DNA from: Holophagae bacterium
Lineage (GTDB): Bacteria > Acidobacteriota > Thermoanaerobaculia > Thermoanaerobaculales > Sulfomarinibacteraceae
Reading direction: 5' to 3'
DNA: 19,457 bases
NCBI GenBank assembly: GCA_030637505.1
Contig: DAOWGJ010000177.1
Coordinates: 1 to 19,457, forward strand
The first letter of the stretch is position 1. Each line of letters opens with the position of its first letter. Of the stretch, positions 1 to 7,754 are shown piece after piece. Position numbers and translations under genes: made by a program. The notes under the pieces are model-generated. The model did not search any database, was not told the DNA's origin, and saw only the letters and a program-made list of their open reading frames with translations.

Positions 1-581
1 ACCTGATTGTAAGGCGCCCAGAGTGCTTCATCGTAGCCCATATTGGTCATGTAACTTTGCTCTATGTCACCAAGGTGACCGTGCCCATAGAATGCCGTTG
101 CGTAACCCACCTCGCTCAGTACTTCAGCAATGGTGGTCTCGTTTTCACTCATTCCACCATATTCGTAGGGGAAGCTGACCGTGTACATACCTGATCTGAC
201 GGCATGTCGTCCGGTCTGGAACGCGGCACGGGTCGGTGTACAAGACGGTTCTGTGTACATGCGGGCGTAATATTGTCCTTCTGCCGCAAATTTATTCATG
301 TTGGGTGTCTTAAAACCCCGGGCGGCCTGGATTTGCGGAATGCCGATTTCTCCAACCGCGGTGTCGTCCCACATGATGTGCACGATGTTGGGCGGGGCGC
401 CATACTTTTCGCGCAACGCTTTGAGTTTGGCATCGATCTCCGCGTCCTGCTGGGCCCACGTGTCGCCGTGCTGGGCCTTGAGAATGTAGTATTCGGCATC
501 ATGAACGATGTCGGCCGCCATCAGCGGCGTCCCGGCGAAGATCGCGACGGCTACCAGGGTCAAAATGAGTTTTCGTGGCAT
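1..581 (-). CDS. Type I (formylglycine-dependent) sulfatase, 3' end cut off by the window edge
   Basis: This is the N-terminal 193 residues of an exported sulfatase, which would hydrolyse sulfate esters in the periplasm. A hydrophobic signal peptide (about residues 4-23, ending LMAAD) precedes the catalytic domain. The metal-binding strand reads NIVHIMWDDT near residues 65-74. The sulfatase signature C-T-P-T-R is at residues 114-118; Cys114 is the residue normally converted to formylglycine. A DNA stretch AAAAGGAGAG lies about 7 bases before the ATG at 581 and supports this start. The downstream motif that usually reads GKWHLG is here G-H-G-H-L-G (166-171), so the conserved Lys is a His. The gene is divergent from an AraC-type regulator 71 bp away, which suggests that this regulator controls it. 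The substrate cannot be read from sequence, and arylsulfatase is only the generic guess. The C-terminal half lies outside the window. Confidence 0.93.
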   Translation of the reverse strand, partial: MPRKLILTLVAVAIFAGTPLMAADIVHDAEYYILKAQHGDTWAQQDAEIDAKLKALREKYGAPPNIVHIMWDDTAVGEIGIPQIQAARGFKTPNMNKFAAEGQYYARMYTEPSCTPTRAAFQTGRHAVRSGMYTVSFPYEYGGMSENETTIAEVLSEVGYATAFYGHGHLGDIEQSYMTNMGYDEALWAPYNQ

Positions 582-652
582 AATTATCTCTCCTTTTATG
601 TTAGATATCCTGATGCAAGCACCCAGCACCCTCCCGAAGCGGAACTGAGACC

Positions 653-1765
653 ATGGCATCGCCTTCTTCCAATACCAATCCTCTCGTTGACATTTCATAT
701 CAAGGCGGAGAAGGGCAACATCAAAAATCGGCCATCACCACACCCGTGTTGACCCCAAGCTCCTTCTTGGTCCGGCATGAGTTCAACAACATCGACGAAC
801 TTGGTGAGGTCACACAGGCCTGGGACCTGGACTTTCGCCAGCTCAACAGGGGCGGCTTTCGCGGCTCGCTGATTCAGGCCGGTACCCCAGAGTTCCAGAT
901 CGCCCGAACCCGGTTGCAGGGCGTTCTCCACCAGCGTGGGTCCACACCACCGGGACTTCGCACCTTCGCGATCCCTACCCGCGGGGAGATCGACCTTCGA
1001 TGGCGCGACCAGGAAGTCGATCGGGACTGCACACTGGTTTTCCCCAAGAGCCGCGAACTGGAATCGATCTCGCACCCGGATTTCGACATGCTGCTGGTGT
1101 CCGTAACGGAGGACAGCCTCGAGGCCGCGCGTCGCCGGTTGGGCCTTCCGGGTTCGCAAGAGTTGATGGGCGGGCTGGAGATGGTGTGCTGTCAGGGGTT
1201 AGAAATTGCCAACTTGCGCCGGTGGATCAGTGACACCCTTGCCGCAGTTGTCGAGAATCCGGCGCTCCTCGATGATCTTGAACGCACCAAGATTGCAAAC
1301 CTCGAAATCAGTGATCTCATCGTTCGGACTCTGGTCACCGCACGCTGTGAGCACGGGCACCACCGAAGCTCACGGCGGCGAAAATTGGTGGAGCACGCCA
1401 TCCACCTCGCTCACGACAATGCCCAGGGAATTTCTTCGGTGGCCGAGCTCAGCCGGGAATCAGGCGCCTCAGTTCGAACCCTGCGCCGCGGTTTCCAGGA
1501 GCGATTCGGCGTCTCACCAAAGGCCTACCTGCTGGCCCAACGCCTGAACGGCGCCCGCCGCGACCTTCGCTCGGCGACCCAAAGTCAGATCATCACCGAC
1601 GTCGCCAACAGTTGGGGATTCTGGCACATGGGACAGTTCGCCGCCGATTACCGCAACATGTTCGGGGAATTGCCTTCGCAGACGCTCCGAGGGAACGCCG
1701 AAGAACGGGCCCTGAAGGACCCGACTACAACTCGCTGCGCCATCAACACAAGAGATATTGTGTAG
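653..1765 (+). CDS. AraC-family transcriptional regulator
   Basis: This is a 370-residue DNA-binding regulator. Residues about 40-215 resemble the AraC_binding_2-type sensor region (AWDLDFRQL, then alternating strands). The C-terminal AraC/XylS double helix-turn-helix follows: the first HTH is about 262-281 (VAELSRESGASVRTLRRGF) and the second about 313-340, ending in the typical F-G-E-L-P-S. The ATG at 653 has only a weak ribosome site, so a nearby alternative start is possible. It is divergent from the sulfatase and 67 bp ahead of a Tat-exported binding protein. That arrangement fits local control of both, but the inducer is unknown. An 11-bp inverted repeat spans its stop codon. Confidence 0.93.
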   Translation: MASPSSNTNPLVDISYQGGEGQHQKSAITTPVLTPSSFLVRHEFNNIDELGEVTQAWDLDFRQLNRGGFRGSLIQAGTPEFQIARTRLQGVLHQRGSTPPGLRTFAIPTRGEIDLRWRDQEVDRDCTLVFPKSRELESISHPDFDMLLVSVTEDSLEAARRRLGLPGSQELMGGLEMVCCQGLEIANLRRWISDTLAAVVENPALLDDLERTKIANLEISDLIVRTLVTARCEHGHHRSSRRRKLVEHAIHLAHDNAQGISSVAELSRESGASVRTLRRGFQERFGVSPKAYLLAQRLNGARRDLRSATQSQIITDVANSWGFWHMGQFAADYRNMFGELPSQTLRGNAEERALKDPTTTRCAINTRDIV

Positions 1766-1779
1766 GCATCCTTCAGGGC
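1709..1779. repeat. 11-bp perfect inverted repeat spanning the AraC stop codon
   Basis: GCCCTGAAGGA at 1709-1719 is the exact reverse complement of TCCTTCAGGGC at 1769-1779, with a 49-base loop that includes the AraC stop at 1763-1765. A transcript could form a stem separating the regulator from the downstream binding-protein gene. There is no T-run after it, so it is not a standard intrinsic terminator. An operator role is also possible. Confidence 0.45.
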
Positions 1780-1794
1780 GTGCAGCTGATCTTG

Positions 1795-1806
1795 ATTGAG
1801 TTCAAT
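1795..1806. promoter_or_regulatory. Small palindrome ATTGA-GT-TCAAT upstream of the Tat-exported binding protein
   Basis: A 5-bp inverted repeat with a 2-bp spacer lies 26 bp before the chosen start at 1833, in the short gap after the AraC gene. It could be a regulator site, but palindromes this short arise by chance and AraC proteins often use direct repeats. This call is weak. Confidence 0.15.
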
Positions 1807-1832
1807 AAATGAACCTCCAAGAAGGACCAACC

Positions 1833-2987
1833 ATGAATAGACAAACAGAGACAGAAAAACTCAACGAAGATTTCTCACGCCGTGAGGCGATCAAGGCTGC
1901 CGCCATGACGCTCGGCGCTGCCGGTGCTTTTTCCGTGTGCGGCCTGCAACCAGCTGAAGCGACAGGCACATCAAAAGGTCTTGGGCTCTCCATGGCAGGC
2001 TACAGATTTGATCGCACCAAGGCGCTGATTGATGGGCGCGTCAAAATTGAAGGCTGTGACCTGAAATTCAGAGAAATGGGTATCGGCGACATCAACACGG
2101 ACGTATTCAGCGGCCCGCAAACTCTGGATGTCACCGAAATCGGTCTGCACCCTTTCATGCTGGCATTCGCCAACGACGGTTTCAGGGATTACTCTCTGCT
2201 GCCGATATTCCCGCTTCGCCTGTTCCGGCACAAGAGTGTCTTTATCCGCAATGACCGGGGCATCTCGAAGCCCGAGGATCTTCGCGGGAAAACCATCGCC
2301 ACGCCGGGCTATTCATCGACCTCGTTGACATGGATTCGCGGGATCTTTCAGGACGAATTCGGCATCAAGCCAACCGATGTGAAGTGGATCGTTTCATCAA
2401 AAGATTCTTCAGCCAAGGATGCCGGCAAGGCGTCCAAGCAGGAGAATGTGTTTCCCGAGGGACTGCCGATCACCATGGGCCCCGCAGGCAAGGACGAATC
2501 CGATCTGCTGGTATCCGGTGAGGCCGATGCGCTGTTCCATGCCGGCGAGCCCAGGGCCTATATCGAGGGCCACCCCAAGGTGGCACGGCTCTTCTCCGAC
2601 TATCGATCGATAGAGCGCACCTATTTTTCGAAAACAGGCATCTTCCCGATCATGCATGCCGTGGCCGTCAAAAAGAGCCTCGTCAAGAAAAATTCCTGGC
2701 TTCCGGAGGCAGTATTCACGGCATATTCACAATCCAAACAGATGGCCTTTGACTACATGGCCAATGCCGCCTGGCTCAAAGGCTCACTGCCATGGTTTGG
2801 TCAAGAATTCGACGAGACCCGGGCGTTGATGGGAGACAACTACTATTCCTACGGTATCGGTCCCAATCGCAAGACTTTGCAGGCCCTGTTCCGATACTCC
2901 CATCAGCAGGGACTCTGCAGTCGTGAACTCAAGATCGAAGAGATTTTTCTTAAGGGAAGCCTGGGTCTCACTGAGTCAGCAATTTGA
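1833..2987 (+). CDS. Tat-exported NMT1/4,5-dihydroxyphthalate decarboxylase-like periplasmic binding protein
   Basis: This is a 384-residue type-2 periplasmic-binding-fold protein. The start at 1833 is preferred over an in-frame ATG at 1809 because AAGAAGGA sits just upstream of it. The N-terminus carries a twin-arginine signal: S-R-R-E-A-I-K at 15-21, then a hydrophobic stretch. The mature part resembles the family annotated as 4,5-dihydroxyphthalate decarboxylase or NMT1/THI5-like binding proteins. Recognisable stretches are the DVTEIGLHPFM region, the SLLPIFPLRLFRHKSVFI region (the family's IPVFPSRMFRHS), and the EDLRGKTIATPGY and WIRGIFQDEFGI motifs. True decarboxylases are cytoplasmic, so the Tat signal favours a solute-binding role or an exported relative. 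No ABC permease or ATPase is adjacent. It follows the AraC gene and lies divergent from a sulfatase, which hints at a sulfated or aromatic ligand by inference only. Confidence 0.85.
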   Translation: MNRQTETEKLNEDFSRREAIKAAAMTLGAAGAFSVCGLQPAEATGTSKGLGLSMAGYRFDRTKALIDGRVKIEGCDLKFREMGIGDINTDVFSGPQTLDVTEIGLHPFMLAFANDGFRDYSLLPIFPLRLFRHKSVFIRNDRGISKPEDLRGKTIATPGYSSTSLTWIRGIFQDEFGIKPTDVKWIVSSKDSSAKDAGKASKQENVFPEGLPITMGPAGKDESDLLVSGEADALFHAGEPRAYIEGHPKVARLFSDYRSIERTYFSKTGIFPIMHAVAVKKSLVKKNSWLPEAVFTAYSQSKQMAFDYMANAAWLKGSLPWFGQEFDETRALMGDNYYSYGIGPNRKTLQALFRYSHQQGLCSRELKIEEIFLKGSLGLTESAI

Positions 2988-3007
2988 GCGGGGCTTTTCG
3001 ATCAGCT

Positions 3008-5296
3008 CTACAGAGCGGCCACCATACCCTCAACCATCCGTAGGGGAATCGGCTCAGAGCTGTTGAGCCGGTTTTCCCAGATCAGGTAGCCTTCGTGCAG
3101 CAGGCGAAAGGACGGCGTCGAGCGGCAGTTGAAGTAGTTCCACAAGCGTCCATTTTCTTTGACTGCGGTGAACGTGATGTCTTTGTCGATCAGGAGTTTG
3201 CGAACGGCCTCGTCCGTGGAACTGCGGTCAACCACGGTGAACCCAATCACGTCGAGACCTTGTCCTCGGTACTGCCTGGAAATCGTCTCGGCTCGTGGAA
3301 TTGCGTTCTGCGAGAAAGGACACCACTCTTCGAAGAATACCAACAGTTGAAACGGCTCCGAGCTCGCGTCGAACTCACCTTGGAATTCCATTTCGATGCT
3401 GATTTCTTCCGGCATATGCCGGTTGCCGTACAGCTCGCGGGCTCCCCCGAGGTTCCCTTTGGCGATGTTGACCGCCGCCAATGCGCTCCGAGCCTCCACT
3501 GTGGTGTTGTGGTCTCGACCAAGAGCCTCGACGGATCGATTCAAGGCATCGACGGCCATCTCTTCAGACTCTTCATACCTTCCATTCTTCATCAACAGCC
3601 ACGAATAGTACGCCTGGGCGGAAAGGGCGTCCTCGGAGTCCTGCCCCAACGCCGTCGATTTCGCCTCCCAATCTGTTCGAGCGACCTGCTGGGCTTCGTT
3701 GAGGTCACCAACGTCTTCGAGGGCGCTTGCCATCCCGGCTTGACTCAGAATTTCCATAGGGTCATCCGAATGGGCTCGTTGGGCCTTGGCGGAGACCCAC
3801 TCTCGCTCGAGTTCGAGGGCGCCTCTCGAATTCCCGAGGACCTGGTACGCCAGCTGGAGGTCTTCGATCGACTGTATGGTTTTGTCATGAGAGGCGCCGA
3901 GGGCCTGCCTTCTCAATGCCAAAACAGTCTCCAGGTGCTGTTCTGCCTGGCTCCAGTGCCCGATGTTGAGATAGGCCATTCCGAGGGAACGCCGGACCTC
4001 GGCCTCGACCTCGGGTTCGTCGTCGAAGGCGCCTATAATCTTCTCGCTCGCACTGTCCAACACGTCGGCAACGGTTGTCGTGTCTCCATACCCGTGCGGC
4101 ACAGCGGAGGCCAAGACCGCGGTCAGAAATTCCCTCCCGGCGGTTGCTTTCTTCGATTCGGTTTCGGCTCGTTTCCGTTCGGCCTCGACGCGAAAGAGGA
4201 GCGATGTCGTGACGACGATTCCAATGACAAGCACCGCAAATGCGGCGCCGACGATGCCTATCAAAGCCTTGTTCCGCCTGGCAAACACTCGAAGCTGGTA
4301 TGAGAACCCCGGAGGGCGAGCCGTGACCGCCTCACCGGCGAGGAACCTGCGGATGTCCTGGGCCAGACCAAAGGCCGACTGATACCGGCTTTCACGGTCC
4401 TTCTTCAGCGCCTTGTGAACAATCGCTTCGAGCTCTCCACCGAGGGACTTGTCGTGCGTGCTCAGCTGTCGTAGGCGTCCCTCACGAGCTTCCTTGGCGA
4501 TATCAAAGATGCTGTTGGTGTCCAAGGTGTAGGGAAGCTCCCCGGCCAGCAGCTCATAGAGCACCAGACCCAGAGCGTAGACATCGCTTCGGGTGTCGAT
4601 GTCATGGGGGTCGGCGTCGAACTGCTCAGGGCTCATGTAATGGACCGTACCGATCAGCTGGCCGATCCGGGTTTCAGCCTTGGCCTGCATCATGTCGGCG
4701 CCGGTCGCCCGGGCCACCCCGAAGTCGATCACCCGAACACGACCGTTCGAATCCACGAGAATGTTGGAGGGTTTCAGATCGCGGTGCACGATGCCACGTT
4801 GATGCCCGTGGTGGACCGCGTCGCACACCTGCAGGAAGAGTTCGAGCCGTTGGCGGTGGTTCATGCCCTTGTCAGATGCGTACTCGGTGATCGGCCGCGC
4901 GTTCGGGATGTACTCCATGGCAAAAAAGGGCACCAGCATCCCGCGATCGTCAAACGAGCCCGCTTCGTAGATCTGGGCGATTCCGGGGTGGCGGAGTCGA
5001 GCCAGAACCTGGGCTTCGTACTCCAGACGTTGCACCGCTTCACGGCTTTCCAATGAGCCCTTGACCACTTTGACGGCCACCGGTCGACGGGGGTTGTCCT
5101 GAAGGGCCTCGAACACCGTCCCCATTCCGCCGGACGCGATCACGCGTTTGATCTCGTACTGCCCGATACGCTCAGGCACACGGCCCGCCGAATCGGCACT
5201 ACCGTTTCCGGGGGGGAGGCCAAACTCCGTATCGGCGGATGTCAGCTCCGGCCGGCGTCCTTCCCCTTGATCGTCACTGCTGTTGGGATCCGACAT
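3008..5296 (-). CDS. Ser/Thr protein kinase - transmembrane - TPR - thioredoxin-like fusion
   Basis: This is a 762-residue membrane-anchored Hanks-type kinase. The start at 5296 follows a GAGGA-containing ribosome site and is preferred over an in-frame start 24 codons upstream. The kinase domain covers about residues 45-320: glycine loop ASGGMG (54-59), VAVK Lys76, catalytic HRDLKPSN (171-178), DFG (191-193) and SPE (222-224), all intact. A single membrane helix spans about 344-367. Helical TPR-like repeats follow (about 390-625). The C-terminus (about 645-762) has a thioredoxin/redoxin fold: strand FQLLVFF, active-site-like W-C-P-F-S (658-662), and a T-P-S cis-proline motif near 727-729. The resolving Cys of a CxxC pair is Ser662, so any redox role would be monothiol, or the domain is a binding module. 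Kinase-TPR proteins are common in Acidobacteriota and Planctomycetota; the redoxin tail is less usual. It converges with the binding-protein gene, 20 bp apart. Confidence 0.93.
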   Translation of the reverse strand: MSDPNSSDDQGEGRRPELTSADTEFGLPPGNGSADSAGRVPERIGQYEIKRVIASGGMGTVFEALQDNPRRPVAVKVVKGSLESREAVQRLEYEAQVLARLRHPGIAQIYEAGSFDDRGMLVPFFAMEYIPNARPITEYASDKGMNHRQRLELFLQVCDAVHHGHQRGIVHRDLKPSNILVDSNGRVRVIDFGVARATGADMMQAKAETRIGQLIGTVHYMSPEQFDADPHDIDTRSDVYALGLVLYELLAGELPYTLDTNSIFDIAKEAREGRLRQLSTHDKSLGGELEAIVHKALKKDRESRYQSAFGLAQDIRRFLAGEAVTARPPGFSYQLRVFARRNKALIGIVGAAFAVLVIGIVVTTSLLFRVEAERKRAETESKKATAGREFLTAVLASAVPHGYGDTTTVADVLDSASEKIIGAFDDEPEVEAEVRRSLGMAYLNIGHWSQAEQHLETVLALRRQALGASHDKTIQSIEDLQLAYQVLGNSRGALELEREWVSAKAQRAHSDDPMEILSQAGMASALEDVGDLNEAQQVARTDWEAKSTALGQDSEDALSAQAYYSWLLMKNGRYEESEEMAVDALNRSVEALGRDHNTTVEARSALAAVNIAKGNLGGARELYGNRHMPEEISIEMEFQGEFDASSEPFQLLVFFEEWCPFSQNAIPRAETISRQYRGQGLDVIGFTVVDRSSTDEAVRKLLIDKDITFTAVKENGRLWNYFNCRSTPSFRLLHEGYLIWENRLNSSEPIPLRMVEGMVAAL

Positions 5297-5436
5297 TGTC
5301 CTCGCTCCTCGAACTCTTCTCAGCTGGTTATTTTCAATCACACTATCGCGACTGAGGCCAAATCGCAAGAAAGCTCATCACCAAATGCTCTGATCATGTC
5401 AGGCGTTCACGACGTTTTGGAGGTCGGTAAATCGCG

Positions 5437-6183
5437 TCAGCTAGAGCGCAGGACAAACCAACCCGAAATCGCCAACAACAACGCCAAAGCCATGAGGCCC
5501 ACCAACCCCAGCGTCGGAATCCAGGGCACGCGATGGGCACGGACCCTGACCATCATCGCCGCGTGGTCGGCAAAGATCGGATCGGTTGAATCAAGGACCG
5601 ACGCCCATTCCCCCTCGGCACGATCGTCCCGGAAGAAACCCCCTGCAGGGGTATCGTTCGGACTCTGGTCGGCGCACAAGAAGAAGAACTGGTCGGCCGA
5701 GGGATTCCAGCGAACACCGATGTGGTGGAAGCCTCCCCCGAGAGCGGGCGCGTCAAGAGGCGCTACGACCTCGACGAAGGCCGCGTCGGGCCACTCGGGA
5801 ACGGCGGTGAGGGATGCCGGGAAGGAATAGAGCTCCGTTCGACCGGGAAGATATTCCGAACCCGAGTAGACGACGATTTCAAAATCCAGGGTGTCGTCCG
5901 CACGGGTCCGGGTCCAACAAACACAGACCGAATCCAGCCGGGACGAAATCAGCGGACCCACAGGAAAGGTCTGAACATATTCCCCCCACACGGCACTGGG
6001 CACCCAGCCATACGCGGTTTCCGCCGTGCCGTCATCCAAGACCAGGCCGTCCTCGCACCCCGGGCCGGGCACTATTCCCGCCTGCCGTTCGACCGCAACA
6101 GTTCGAGAGGCCGCGCCGGCCTGGCTCCATACCACGACCGACGACGCCACCAACACAGCCACCATCACGCTCGATATTTTCAT
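5437..6183 (-). CDS. Secreted IPTL-CTERM sorted surface protein
   Basis: This is a 248-residue exported protein of unknown specific function. It has an N-terminal Sec signal (about 1-24). A beta-rich body of about 180 residues begins with a CEDGLVLDDGTAETAYGW segment like those in other secreted IPTL-CTERM proteins. The C-terminal tripartite sorting tail is I-P-T-L at 222-225, a hydrophobic helix to about 244, and a short end with Arg246. IPTL-CTERM tails are processed by an exosortase-type transpeptidase encoded elsewhere, which would place the body at the cell surface. Its ATG overlaps the stop of the upstream hydrolase (ATGA at 6183-6180), so the two are probably translationally coupled. 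The body has no motif I can assign to an enzyme. Confidence 0.85.
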   Translation of the reverse strand: MKISSVMVAVLVASSVVVWSQAGAASRTVAVERQAGIVPGPGCEDGLVLDDGTAETAYGWVPSAVWGEYVQTFPVGPLISSRLDSVCVCWTRTRADDTLDFEIVVYSGSEYLPGRTELYSFPASLTAVPEWPDAAFVEVVAPLDAPALGGGFHHIGVRWNPSADQFFFLCADQSPNDTPAGGFFRDDRAEGEWASVLDSTDPIFADHAAMMVRVRAHRVPWIPTLGLVGLMALALLLAISGWFVLRSS

Positions 6184-7052
6184 GACACCATTCTCACATA
6201 TCGATCGATTTCATCAACGACCTCCGGCCGATGCAAGAAGGCATTGGTCGGACAGGGGATGACTGAGCCTTGGGGCAGTGCTTCGGCCAAACGCCTGGCA
6301 TTTGCCTCGCCGTGCATGCGATCGCTGGATGCAAAGGCCACACCGACCGGATCAAGGATGTTCTCGAAGTCTTCGATCACGCGATAGTCCTCCAATGCCA
6401 AGGCCGAGAGTTTCAGACGTTCGAAATCCGCGCCTTCCAGCGTTCGCCTGTACCTGTCGTACTGTTCCGGTTCGGCCCGCACATCGAGGCGATATCGGCG
6501 CAGGTACCACAAGATAAAGGGCACGAGCTTTCCATAGGCAGCCGCCGGCAGCCGCATCAGTGGTCTCGACCACAACGGAAAGCAGAACTCGGCGTTCGGA
6601 CCGATCAGAAAGGCCGCCCGACTGCGAGCGCCCTGTTTGAGCCCCTCCAGAATCGCGTTGGCGCCGAGGGAAGAACCAACCAAAACGGCATCTTCGAGCT
6701 CAAGACCGACGGCAGCAGCGGCCACCGCAATATCCCGCCCCAAACGTTCGACCCTGAATCCCGCCCTGCAAATGACGTCAGTCCTGATTCTGGCTGAGGC
6801 CTTTTCTCGACTTTCAAGGTAGATGACCCGCCGGGTCTGGGCCAATCTGCCGAGCACAGGGGCCCAGCTGTCGACGATCGTGATCCAACCGGCGACCAAC
6901 AGCACCGGCGGCAATTTCGAGCCCTTCCCGGACCACTCGAAGGTCCTGAGGTCCACGCCGTCCTCCACCTCAATCCGGTGCTCTCGAAAACGCCCACCAC
7001 CACCGTCCAGGGGATCAACGAGATCGGGGGGCTCGCCAGACAGTCCGCGCAT
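6180..7052 (-). CDS. Alpha/beta hydrolase fold protein
   Basis: This is a 290-residue cytoplasmic alpha/beta hydrolase. The oxyanion-side motif PVLLVAGW (49-56) is followed by the nucleophile elbow V-G-S-S-L-G with Ser128 (125-130). A late acidic residue Asp244 (FASSDRMHG) and His274 (NAFLHRPE) complete a plausible catalytic triad. The substrate is not predictable from sequence. The ATG at 7052 shares its A with the TGA stop of the upstream tag gene; a GTG at 7055 is the alternative start. Its own stop overlaps the start of the IPTL-CTERM gene. The three genes therefore form a tight operon, although no shared pathway is obvious. Confidence 0.88.
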   Translation of the reverse strand: MRGLSGEPPDLVDPLDGGGGRFREHRIEVEDGVDLRTFEWSGKGSKLPPVLLVAGWITIVDSWAPVLGRLAQTRRVIYLESREKASARIRTDVICRAGFRVERLGRDIAVAAAAVGLELEDAVLVGSSLGANAILEGLKQGARSRAAFLIGPNAEFCFPLWSRPLMRLPAAAYGKLVPFILWYLRRYRLDVRAEPEQYDRYRRTLEGADFERLKLSALALEDYRVIEDFENILDPVGVAFASSDRMHGEANARRLAEALPQGSVIPCPTNAFLHRPEVVDEIDRYVRMVS

Positions 7053-7618
7053 CACAGTTCGTCGTACCGAAAACAGTCGACGAGATGATCGTTGACCATG
7101 CCGGTCGCCTGCATGTGGGCGTATACGATCGTCGGCCCGACGAAACGAAATCCCCTACCCTTGAGATCCTTGCTGATCGCCTCGGAAAGCGGAGTCAATG
7201 CGGGGATGTCCTCGAGCTTTCGCCACGCGTTGCGAAGGGGCCGCCCCTCAACGAACCTCCAGATGTAGGCGTCGAAGGTTCCGTACTCTTCTTGAATCTC
7301 CAGAAAAGCTCGCGCGTTTCCGATGGCTGCCCGGATCTTGGCCCTGTTGCGGATGATGGAGGCGTCACCGACCAATCGTTCAATGTCTCGGTCCCCGAAC
7401 CCGGCAACCTTCTCAGCGCTGAACTGGGCGAAAGCACGTCGATACCCATCCCGCCGCCGGAGAATCGTCAGCCACGACAACCCGGCCTGAGCTCCCTCGA
7501 GCACGAGAAACTCAAACAGGGTGCGATCGTCATGGATCGGAACGCCCCACTCCTCGTCGTGGTATCGCATGTACAGCGGGTCGTCTCCGCACCAGGGACA
7601 GCGAGTTATCGACGTCAT
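7052..7618 (-). CDS. tag: DNA-3-methyladenine glycosylase I
   Basis: This is a 188-residue base-excision repair enzyme that removes N3-methyladenine from alkylated DNA. Its length matches the family (about 187 residues in E. coli). The zinc-binding pattern is present: Cys7 in RCPWC, His20 in YHDEEWG, and His178/Cys182 in NDHLVDC at the C-terminus. The family blocks LVLEGAQAGLSW and RGFRFVGPTIVYAHMQA are clear. The start at 7618 was chosen because translation from further upstream would add a non-conserved, low-complexity extension. A TAGAAT -10-like box ends 7 bases before this ATG, suggesting a leaderless mRNA. An ATG at 7627 is the alternative. It is the first gene of the run with the hydrolase and IPTL-CTERM genes, and it is divergent from sat. 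Confidence 0.95.
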   Translation of the reverse strand: MTSITRCPWCGDDPLYMRYHDEEWGVPIHDDRTLFEFLVLEGAQAGLSWLTILRRRDGYRRAFAQFSAEKVAGFGDRDIERLVGDASIIRNRAKIRAAIGNARAFLEIQEEYGTFDAYIWRFVEGRPLRNAWRKLEDIPALTPLSEAISKDLKGRGFRFVGPTIVYAHMQATGMVNDHLVDCFRYDEL

Positions 7619-7625
7619 AGATGCC

Positions 7626-7631
7626 ATTCTA
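7626..7631 (-). promoter_or_regulatory. Putative -10 box (TAGAAT) for a leaderless tag transcript
   Basis: Read on the minus strand, TAGAAT (5 of 6 matches to TATAAT) ends 7 bases before the tag ATG at 7618. Transcription would then start at or next to the initiation codon. No Shine-Dalgarno sequence is present and no good -35 is visible. Confidence 0.4.
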
Positions 7632-7642
7632 CACGCGGCCCC

Positions 7643-7671
7643 TTGGCCAAACGGCGAAGCTGGCGTACACT
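7643..7671 (+). promoter_or_regulatory. Putative sigma70-type promoter for sat
   Basis: TTGGCC (7643-7648) and TACACT (7666-7671) are separated by exactly 17 bp, and each matches the consensus at 4 of 6 positions. The pair lies in the 136-bp divergent region between tag and sat and would give a 5' leader of roughly 75 bases. It is plausible but not proven. Confidence 0.35.
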
Positions 7672-7754
7672 CTCCGCCGCTCGCCGCGCTCAAACGCTCG
7701 GCGACAGCCCCAACGGCCCCGCTCGGGTCACCAACCGGCAAGGAGAAACCACCG

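Noticed and set aside
2988..3007. Terminator between the convergent binding-protein and kinase genes
   Set aside because: The 20-bp gap holds no stem of useful length.
3095..4303. 402-codon open frame on the plus strand
   Set aside because: It is antisense to the kinase gene, has a composition typical of reverse-frame reading in GC-rich DNA, and shows no family motif or ribosome site.
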